A DNA stretch of 5,305 nt from positions 1-5,305 of the forward strand of contig JABSPN010000240.1 of assembly GCA_013214425.1 (NCBI GenBank), given 5' to 3'. The notes below the pieces were generated by a model that was not told where the DNA came from, did no database searches, and saw only the letters and a program-made list of their open reading frames with translations. The position numbers and the translations under genes are program-made. Positions 1 to 5,305 of the stretch are shown piece by piece. The first letter of the stretch is position 1; each line of letters begins with the position of its first letter. Source of the stretch: Flavobacteriaceae bacterium (lineage in GTDB: Bacteria; Bacteroidota; Bacteroidia; Flavobacteriales; Flavobacteriaceae).

Positions 1-759
1 TCCTAATCCGGTACAAGCTCCTGCAGCAGTCGTGTTTGATGAGGTAACGAACGGGTATGTTCCAAAGTCGATATCGAGTAAAGAACCTTGAGCTCCTTCA
101 GCAAGAATCGTTTTTCCGTTTTTGATAGCGCCATTTAAATATTCTTCACTATCGATAAACTGAAGCTTTTTTAATACTTCAATAGAAGCAAAAAACTCTT
201 CTTCCATTTCGTCAAGATCATATTCTAAATCTACATTGTAGAATTTGATCATGGCTTCGTGCTTATTCGCTAAAGCTCTGTATTTTGTAGTCCAGTTATC
301 TAATTCTAAATCTCCTACACGAATACCATTTCTACCTGTTTTATCCATGTAAGTTGGTCCAATTCCCTTTAGGGTCGAACCAATTTTAGCTTTTCCTTTA
401 GCAGCTTCAGAAGCGGCATCTAAAAGACGGTGTGTAGGAAGAATAAGATGTGCTTTGCGAGAAATAATTAATTTGGTATAAATATCGATATTAAATTGCT
501 TTAAGCCTTCAAGTTCTTTAGCAAAAACTACAGGATCGATTACAACACCATTTCCGATAATGTTGATTGCCTTATCGTGAAAAATTCCTGAAGGAATGGT
601 TCTTAAAACGTGTTTGATCCCATCAAATTCTAAAGTATGTCCTGCATTTGGCCCTCCTTGAAATCTTGCAATAATATCGTAGTTTTTAGTCAGTACATCA
701 ACTATTTTCCCTTTTCCTTCGTCTCCCCATTGGAGACCTAGTAATAAGTCAACTGCCAT
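1..759 (-). CDS. purA: Adenylosuccinate synthetase PurA (C-terminus cut off by the window edge)
   Basis: This cytoplasmic enzyme joins IMP and L-aspartate using GTP to give adenylosuccinate, the first committed step from IMP to AMP. I translated 253 in-frame codons; the frame is still open at base 1. The GTP-binding loop GDEGKGK is at residues 12-18, with the catalytic Asp at 13. GGPNAGH at 35-41 carries the catalytic His41. IGNGVV is at 68-73, STLKGIGPTYMDK starts at 128, GRNGIRVGD follows, and TSSNTTAAG lies near residue 240. These match E. coli PurA in order and spacing. The family is about 420-430 residues long, so roughly 170 are missing. The ATG at 759 is chosen because it puts Asp13 and His41 at their usual positions. 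It lies 19 bases after the Fur-family stop codon, with no Shine-Dalgarno but a TTAA just before the start, as is usual in Bacteroidota. Residue 131 is Lys where E. coli has Arg, which I believe is normal for this phylum. Confidence 0.98.
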   Translation of the reverse strand, partial: MAVDLLLGLQWGDEGKGKIVDVLTKNYDIIARFQGGPNAGHTLEFDGIKHVLRTIPSGIFHDKAINIIGNGVVIDPVVFAKELEGLKQFNIDIYTKLIISRKAHLILPTHRLLDAASEAAKGKAKIGSTLKGIGPTYMDKTGRNGIRVGDLELDNWTTKYRALANKHEAMIKFYNVDLEYDLDEMEEEFFASIEVLKKLQFIDSEEYLNGAIKNGKTILAEGAQGSLLDIDFGTYPFVTSSNTTAAGACTGLG

Positions 760-778
760 TTAATGTGTCGTTAAAAAG

Positions 779-1225
779 TTATTTAGATTTTTTAGTTCCG
801 TAGAAATATAATGAGTGGTTATCGATTTCAATATCGAAAATTTCCTCGATTGTTTTTTTAATACTATGAATTCGAGGATCACAAAACTCTAAGACTTCTC
901 CAGTATCGGTAAGAATGATATGATCGTGATTTTTATCAAAGTACGATTTTTCATAATGCGCTTGAGAATTCCCAAACTGGTGTTTTCTGACTAAAGCACA
1001 ATCCATCAAAAGCTCAATCGTATTGTAAAGCGTTGCTCTACTTACACGATATTTTTTATTTTTCATTTTGATGTAAAGTGATTCGATATCGAAATGCTCA
1101 TCACTACTGTAAATCTCTTTCAAGATAGCGTATCGCTCAGGAGTTTTTCGATGACCTTTTTTTTCAAGATAATTGGTAAAGACATTCTTTACAATTTCCT
1201 GATTATCTAACTTTTTGTCTTCCAT
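779..1225 (-). CDS. Fur-family metal-dependent transcriptional regulator lacking the structural CxxC motif
   Basis: A 148-residue DNA-binding protein of the Fur/PerR/Zur family, normally a metal-responsive dimeric repressor. The winged-helix domain covers about residues 10-90: GHRKTPERYAIL at 24-35, HFDIESLY at 44-51, and recognition helix VSRATLYNTIELL at 61-73. The dimerisation and metal-binding domain follows, with HDH at 100-102, GEVLEF at 109-114 and NHSLYFYG at 136-143. Aligned to E. coli Fur, the regulatory-site residues His44, Glu92, His100, His102 and Glu113 are kept. The structural cysteines (Cys93 and Cys96 of E. coli Fur) are Leu105 and Thr108, and there is no C-terminal cysteine pair. 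Glu rather than Asp at 113 argues against a PerR-type peroxide sensor. The gene sits between rel and purA, 27 bases after rel. Family membership is firm; whether the effector is iron, zinc or another metal cannot be read from the sequence, so no symbol is given. Confidence 0.93.
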   Translation of the reverse strand: MEDKKLDNQEIVKNVFTNYLEKKGHRKTPERYAILKEIYSSDEHFDIESLYIKMKNKKYRVSRATLYNTIELLMDCALVRKHQFGNSQAHYEKSYFDKNHDHIILTDTGEVLEFCDPRIHSIKKTIEEIFDIEIDNHSLYFYGTKKSK

Positions 1226-1239
1226 AAATATTTAAAAAA

Positions 1240-1247
1240 CAAATTTA
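1240..1247 (-). promoter_or_regulatory. Possible Bacteroidota -7 promoter element (TAAATTTG) before the Fur-family gene
   Basis: On the minus strand TAAATTTG matches the Bacteroidota -7 consensus TAnnTTTG exactly and lies in the 27-base gap between rel and the Fur-family start. A transcript from here would have a leader of only about 5-10 bases. No TTG is found at the expected -33 spacing upstream in the end of rel, and the gap is so AT-rich that a chance match is quite possible. If real, it would let the Fur-family gene and purA be transcribed apart from rel. Confidence 0.25.
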
Positions 1248-1252
1248 CAACT

Positions 1253-3457
1253 TTATAAACGATTTACTTTGTCTATTCCGTTTACTTTTTTAATGTTTTC
1301 AACAAGTTTATTAAGTGTTTTCTTGTTTTTCACCATTACGGTTAAATTCCCTTTAAAAATCCCGTCATCTGTATCGAAATTTAACTTTCTCATATTTACG
1401 TGCATAATGTTGGAAATCACCTTGGTAACATCGTTTAAAAGACCAATTTTATCAATACCAGTTAGTTCTAATTCAACCATGAATTCTTGTTGTGAAGAAT
1501 CAATCCATTTGGCCTTCATAATTCTGTAGGCATAATTGGCTTGAAGACTTACAGCATTCGGGCAATTATACTTGTGAATTTTGATTCCATCATTTACCGT
1601 AACGAAGCCAAAAACTTCATCACCTGGAATTGGATTACAACAATTAGAGGGTTTGTAATCTAGTTTTTCCTCTTCTTTTCCGAAGACTAATTGATCATAG
1701 TTATGAGTAACCTCTTCTTTATTGATTTGAGGGTCGTTTCCAGGTCTTCTTATTCGCTTCTTAAAGAAATTGATGAGTGTATTACTTCTTTGCGCAGCAT
1801 ATTCTTTAAGTTTCTGGTTGTCAATATTACCAATACCTGCTCTGTAGAACAGATCTAAACTCGTTTTTAATCCGAAGAAATTGACTAATTCATTGACAGT
1901 TTTCTCATCCAGAGCAATTTTTAACTGACGTAGTTTTCTGGTAAGAATTTCTTTCCCTTCTTGTCCGATTAACTTTCGTTCTTCGTTTAACGAATTCTTA
2001 ATTTTAGATTTCGCTCTGGCTGTTGTTACGTAGTCTAACCAGTTGGCAGTAGGCTTTATTTTTTCTGAAGTGATAATTTCTACTTGATCTCCACTTTTCA
2101 GTTCTCTACTTAAGGGAACCAGTTTTCCGTTTACTTTAGCACCTCTTGTTTTGAGTCCAACTTCTGTATGAATATGAAAAGCAAAATCTAAAGGTGTAGC
2201 TCCTTTAGGTAATGACTTAAGATCTCCTTTAGGAGTAAAGACAAAAATCTCTTTAGCATAGAGATTTAATTTGAATTCTTCAACAAAATCAACGGCATTG
2301 CTGTCCTGGTTTTCAAGTGCTTCCTGAAGACGATTTAACCATTCGTCAAGTCCAGTTTCTTTTTCAGATCCTTGTTTGTATTTATAGTGAGCTGCATAAC
2401 CTTTTTCGGCAATCTCGTTCATACGTTCAGACCTGATTTGGACTTCTACCCAACGACCTTTAGGTCCCATAACGGTAATATGTAAGGCTTCGTATCCTGT
2501 AGATTTAGGAGAGGAAATCCAATCTCTTAAACGTACGGGATTAGGTCTGAAATGATCGGTTACTATTGAATATATTTTCCAGGCGAGAAACTTTTCATGC
2601 TCATAAGCAGATTTGTAAATAATACGAACAGCAAACTTATCATAGACTTCATCAAAGGTGACATTCTGAGCTAACATCTTTCTTCTGATAGAGTAGATAG
2701 ATTTCGGTCTTCCTTTTATTTCATAATCTAACTTTTCATTGTCAAGACAATCTCTAAGTGTATTATTAAAAGCTTTGATATAAGCTTTTTGTTCTTCCTT
2801 GGTTTCCTCAATTTTATCGGCAATGTCGCTGTATACATCAGGTTCAGTATATTTTAAACTGAGATCTTCTAATTCAGTTTTAATGTTGTACAACCCAATT
2901 CTATGGGCTAGAGGAGCATAGATAAAAAGTGTTTCGGAAGCAATTTTCACTTGCTTATGCTGAGGCATGGAATCCATCGTTTGCATGTTGTGTAAACGAT
3001 CGGCAATCTTAATGATAATAACGCGTACATCTTCGTTGAGAGTCAATAGCATTTTCCTGAAATTCTCTGCCTGTAAGGAAACGTCTTTTTCTTGTTTTAG
3101 ATTGGAGATTTTGGTTAATCCGTCAACAATTCTTGCAATGGTTTCCCCAAATAATTGCTCTATGTCAGCAAGAGTGAACTCGGTATCTTCAACAACATCG
3201 TGAAGTAAAGCGGCAGCAATAGAAGTAGCGTCCAGACCAATTTCAGCAGCAACAATTTTGGCTACAGCAATTGGATGGAAAATATAAGCTTCTCCACTTT
3301 TCCTTCTTTGCTCTTTATGTGCATCAACCGCTGTGTTAAAGGCTAAACGGATTAGCTTTTTGTCTTCTTTAGACAAAGACTGGTAACTTATCCTAAGTAG
3401 TTTCCTGTACTCTTTGGCTATTGCAGCATTCTCTAATTCAATCTCCTCTTCAGTCAT
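1253..3457 (-). CDS. rel: Bifunctional (p)ppGpp synthetase/hydrolase, Rel/SpoT family
   Basis: A 734-residue long RSH enzyme that makes (p)ppGpp from ATP and GDP/GTP and also hydrolyses it, controlling the stringent response at the ribosome. Both active sites look intact. Hydrolase domain (about 40-200): RKSGEAYIFHP with His61, HDVVEDT with His86, Asp87, Glu90 and Asp91, and DRLHNM with Asp153 and Asn157. Synthetase domain (about 245-360): GRPKSIYSI at 249, RLRD at 309-312, substrate-binding Tyr322 in GYEALH, and Glu338 in EVQIR. The basic RLRD corresponds to the RxKD motif of bifunctional enzymes rather than the acidic ExDD of RelA. A TGS domain follows (about 403-464), then a helical region, then a zinc-finger-like module with Cys606, Cys607, His628 and Cys632, and an ACT domain (about 656-734). 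The length is full for the family. The start codon MTEEEIELEN fits flavobacterial homologues as I recall them. A hairpin sits 12 bases upstream. Confidence 0.98.
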   Translation of the reverse strand: MTEEEIELENAAIAKEYRKLLRISYQSLSKEDKKLIRLAFNTAVDAHKEQRRKSGEAYIFHPIAVAKIVAAEIGLDATSIAAALLHDVVEDTEFTLADIEQLFGETIARIVDGLTKISNLKQEKDVSLQAENFRKMLLTLNEDVRVIIIKIADRLHNMQTMDSMPQHKQVKIASETLFIYAPLAHRIGLYNIKTELEDLSLKYTEPDVYSDIADKIEETKEEQKAYIKAFNNTLRDCLDNEKLDYEIKGRPKSIYSIRRKMLAQNVTFDEVYDKFAVRIIYKSAYEHEKFLAWKIYSIVTDHFRPNPVRLRDWISSPKSTGYEALHITVMGPKGRWVEVQIRSERMNEIAEKGYAAHYKYKQGSEKETGLDEWLNRLQEALENQDSNAVDFVEEFKLNLYAKEIFVFTPKGDLKSLPKGATPLDFAFHIHTEVGLKTRGAKVNGKLVPLSRELKSGDQVEIITSEKIKPTANWLDYVTTARAKSKIKNSLNEERKLIGQEGKEILTRKLRQLKIALDEKTVNELVNFFGLKTSLDLFYRAGIGNIDNQKLKEYAAQRSNTLINFFKKRIRRPGNDPQINKEEVTHNYDQLVFGKEEEKLDYKPSNCCNPIPGDEVFGFVTVNDGIKIHKYNCPNAVSLQANYAYRIMKAKWIDSSQQEFMVELELTGIDKIGLLNDVTKVISNIMHVNMRKLNFDTDDGIFKGNLTVMVKNKKTLNKLVENIKKVNGIDKVNRL

Positions 3458-3469
3458 AGAACTAAAGTA

Positions 3470-3490
3470 GCATAACTCAAAGAATTATGC
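3470..3490 (-). repeat. Inverted repeat / predicted RNA hairpin in the rel leader
   Basis: Read on the minus strand, GCATAATTC and GAGTTATGC flank a three-base TTT. They pair as a nine-base-pair stem with a single U-G wobble. It fills most of the 35-base gap between the protease stop and the rel ATG, ending 12 bases before the start codon. No clean run of T follows (the next bases are TACTTTAGTTCT), so a strong intrinsic terminator is unlikely. It could be a leader hairpin affecting rel translation, a dyad bound by a protein, an attenuator or processing site, or chance. The pairing is seen directly; any function is inference. Confidence 0.5.
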
Positions 3491-3492
3491 AA

Positions 3493-4728
3493 TTAATTAT
3501 TTTGAAGATTTTGAATCCGTTGTAACAAAGAGGGATGTGAGTAATGAAACCAAACATACCAGGGGTGTGGTGTTAAATTACTCAGATTGTTTTTAGATAG
3601 CTTTTTTAATGAAGAAATTAAGTCAGAAGCATTATGCGTGTTTTTCGCATAATTATCGGCTTGATATTCAAATTTTCTAGAAACGATATTCATTAAAAGA
3701 CCCGTGATATGTGAAATCGGACTGTACAGTAACCCAAAAGCAATTAATCCTATATGAAATGAAGGAATGTCAACCGCCAGAGCTTTTGCTAATATAGAAC
3801 TGTCTATAAAGATGGATAAAATCCACAGTGTGAGCCCAGTAGTAATAATTGATAAAGTAAGATTAAATATAATATGTTTCTTTTTGTAATGCCCTACTTC
3901 ATGCGCTAATACCGAAACAATTTCATCTTCTTCTAAATCATGAATCAATGTATCATATAGCGTGATTCTTTTCTGACCACCAAATCCGGAAAAATACGCA
4001 TTGGCTTTAGTACTTCTTTTAGAACCGTCTATCACAAATATATTATCTAATTTAAATCCGACCTGAGATGCGTAAGTAGAAATTTTATCTCTTAAGCTTC
4101 CTTTTTCCAGCGGAGTTTGTTTGTTGAATAGTGGCACGATGAGTTTGCTGTAAAACATATTCATAAAAAGGCTGAAAATAGTAATAACTCCCCAGGCATA
4201 GATCCAGAAATTTTCTTGGGTCTTTTCATAAATGAATATGATGAAGGCGAGTAGCCCTCCTCCTATTATTGCACCCATAATACCGCTTTTTATTTTATCT
4301 AAGAAAAATGTCTTTTTTGTCGTTTTGTTAAAGCCGTATTTATCTTCTATGATAAACGTGCTATAGTAAGAAAACGGTAAGGTAAATAGTGTGCTCCCAA
4401 CCATAATAATTCCGAAGAAAAGTAAACCAATTAGAATTGAATTATCTGTAATGGATCTTGCTAAATCATCAACTAATTTGAAGCCATCAATAAATAAAAA
4501 GCTAAGGGTAAGTACAAGTGAAAAAGTAGCAGTTAAATTACCAAATTGAAAACGCTCTGTTTTGTATTCTTGAGACTTCAGATATTCGTCTTCGTTATAG
4601 ACATCTTTTAAAGGATCAGGAATAGGATGATTAAATCTTTTTGCATTTAGGTAATCTAGAAACTTGTCTAGAGAAAAGTCAAAAAGTAAAATGACTATAA
4701 ATACTATAAATATTGCTTTAGGGGTCAT
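3493..4728 (-). CDS. Ste24-like M48 family membrane zinc metalloprotease
   Basis: A 411-residue integral membrane protease of family M48A, related to the CAAX prenyl protease Ste24. The zinc site is complete: HEVGH at 276-280 (ligands His276 and His280, general base Glu277) and third ligand Glu354 in FEYQAD. Other family hallmarks are STKANAYFSGFG at 239-250, which lies by the active site, and HYSHPSLLQRI near the C-terminus. About seven hydrophobic segments are visible, near residues 3-18, 66-84, 98-120, 148-168, 175-195, 286-308 and 324-346, matching the Ste24 topology. Bacteria lack the eukaryotic CAAX prenylation pathway, so the natural substrate is unknown; a role in membrane protein quality control is only inference. 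The ATG at 4728 lies 5 bases after the upstream stop, which suggests translational coupling to the methyltransferase gene. The length fits bacterial homologues, and I see no damage. Confidence 0.95.
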   Translation of the reverse strand: MTPKAIFIVFIVILLFDFSLDKFLDYLNAKRFNHPIPDPLKDVYNEDEYLKSQEYKTERFQFGNLTATFSLVLTLSFLFIDGFKLVDDLARSITDNSILIGLLFFGIIMVGSTLFTLPFSYYSTFIIEDKYGFNKTTKKTFFLDKIKSGIMGAIIGGGLLAFIIFIYEKTQENFWIYAWGVITIFSLFMNMFYSKLIVPLFNKQTPLEKGSLRDKISTYASQVGFKLDNIFVIDGSKRSTKANAYFSGFGGQKRITLYDTLIHDLEEDEIVSVLAHEVGHYKKKHIIFNLTLSIITTGLTLWILSIFIDSSILAKALAVDIPSFHIGLIAFGLLYSPISHITGLLMNIVSRKFEYQADNYAKNTHNASDLISSLKKLSKNNLSNLTPHPWYVWFHYSHPSLLQRIQNLQNN

Positions 4729-4733
4729 GTCAA

Positions 4734-5305
4734 TTAATTGAAATTTCGTTGTCTTTTCGCTTCAAAGATCAAGATGCCCGCTGCTACTGAAACGTTCATA
4801 GAGTCTATTTCACCTTGCATCGGAATATTAATATTTTTAGTAGCGGCAGTTCTCCATTCCTCACTAAGCCCGGTAGCTTCTGTACCAACAACTATGGCTG
4901 AAGCTTCAGTAAAATCCACCTCGTGATAATTATTTGAATTTTGTAGAGTAGCTGCATAAATATGAATCTGTTTATCGTTTAAAAAAGAAATAATTTCAGC
5001 AGTACTTCCTATGGCTACGGTATTGGTAAATAAGCATCCCACACTGGATCTGATGATATTCGGATTGTAAAGGTCTGTTTTAGGATTGGCAATACATACC
5101 AAATCGACATTGGCTGCATCAGCAGTACGAAGTAGCGCACCAATATTACCAGGCTTTTCAGGAGCTTCAGCAATGAGGATTAGTGGATTTTCAGCTTTAA
5201 TGAGTTCAGCATCTAAAGTATGATTTTTAGTTTTGATCAACGCAATAATACCCTCAGTAGAATCCCGGTAAGCAATTTTTTTATAGACTTCTTGACTAAT
5301 TTCTA
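4734..5305 (-). CDS. SpoU/TrmH-type RNA 2'-O-methyltransferase (N-terminus cut off by the window edge)
   Basis: A SPOUT-superfamily enzyme expected to transfer a methyl group from SAM to a ribose 2'-OH in rRNA or tRNA. 189 residues are visible, with the frame open to the window edge. All three SpoU motifs are present: motif 1 PGNIGALLRTADAA, with its conserved Asn at 5145-5147 and Arg at 5127-5129; motif 2 VVGTEATGLS, whose GTEATGL is at about 4866-4886; motif 3 IPMQGEIDSMNVSVAA at about 4779-4826. These form the trefoil-knot SAM site and the dimer interface. A TTG codon at 5238-5240 could be mistaken for the start, but the frame continues upstream as EISQEVYKKIAYRDSTEGII, the usual linker from an N-terminal substrate-binding domain to the SpoU domain. 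The true start is therefore outside the window. The target nucleotide cannot be told from the catalytic domain, so neither trmH nor rlmB is assigned. The stop is 5 bases ahead of the protease start. Confidence 0.94.
   Translation of the reverse strand, partial: EISQEVYKKIAYRDSTEGIIALIKTKNHTLDAELIKAENPLILIAEAPEKPGNIGALLRTADAANVDLVCIANPKTDLYNPNIIRSSVGCLFTNTVAIGSTAEIISFLNDKQIHIYAATLQNSNNYHEVDFTEASAIVVGTEATGLSEEWRTAATKNINIPMQGEIDSMNVSVAAGILIFEAKRQRNFN

Noticed and set aside
1226..1252. Classical Fur box ahead of the Fur-family gene
   Set aside because: No 19-base GATAATGATAATCATTATC-like repeat can be aligned in the gap; only simple A/T palindromes are present.
1269..1529. Plus-strand open frame of 86 codons
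   Set aside because: It lies wholly antisense to the conserved ACT-domain end of rel, its product resembles no family I know, and it has no leader or neighbour that would support expression.
2967..3203. Plus-strand open frame of 78 codons
   Set aside because: It is antisense to the conserved hydrolase domain of rel, and its composition is explained by the reverse complement of that domain.
3470..3490. The pre-rel hairpin as an intrinsic terminator of the protease gene
   Set aside because: The stem is AT-rich, and the bases after it on the minus strand are TACTTTAGTTCT rather than a continuous T run, so efficient termination is not supported.
3458..3492. Bacteroidota promoter ahead of rel (ATTCTTTG)
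   Set aside because: Only the TTTG half matches; the upstream TA is inverted to AT, and no TTG lies at the expected -33 distance.
4738..4926. Plus-strand open frame of 62 codons
   Set aside because: It is antisense to SpoU motifs 2 and 3 of the methyltransferase, so it is a shadow of a conserved coding region.

Overview
The window is a compact, single-strand gene cluster from a Bacteroidota genome, most likely a marine or aquatic flavobacterium (Flavobacteriaceae). The basis is an AT-rich sequence, protein variants typical of that group (PurA with the N-terminus MAVDLLLGLQWGDEGKGK, Rel with RLRDWISSPKSTGYEALH), A/T-rich leaders with no Shine-Dalgarno sequence, and one TAnnTTTG-type promoter element. 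The taxonomic call rests on recalled family features, not on a search.

All five genes read on the minus strand, so transcription runs from high to low coordinates. In that order they are: (1) a SpoU/TrmH-type RNA 2'-O-methyltransferase whose N-terminus lies beyond base 5305; (2) a Ste24-like M48 membrane zinc metalloprotease (4728 to 3493); (3) a bifunctional (p)ppGpp synthetase/hydrolase of the Rel/SpoT family (3457 to 1253); (4) a Fur-family metalloregulator without the usual structural-zinc cysteines (1225 to 779); (5) adenylosuccinate synthetase PurA, whose C-terminus lies beyond base 1 (759 to 1). The gaps between genes are 5, 35, 27 and 19 bases. There is no unannotated stretch over 300 bases and no sign of an RNA gene, mobile element or CRISPR array.

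The spacing suggests one transcription unit or two overlapping ones, with possible internal control at the two longer gaps. The 35-base gap before rel holds a compact hairpin 12 bases ahead of the start codon, and the 27-base gap before the Fur-family gene holds a TAAATTTG element. The functional theme is housekeeping and stress: Rel makes and degrades (p)ppGpp, and PurA is a known direct target of ppGpp inhibition, so an alarmone enzyme and one of its targets sit in the same cluster with a metal-responsive regulator between them. This is an ordinary conserved core-genome region. I see no previously undescribed system; the points worth a second look are the pre-rel hairpin and the altered metal sites of the Fur homologue.
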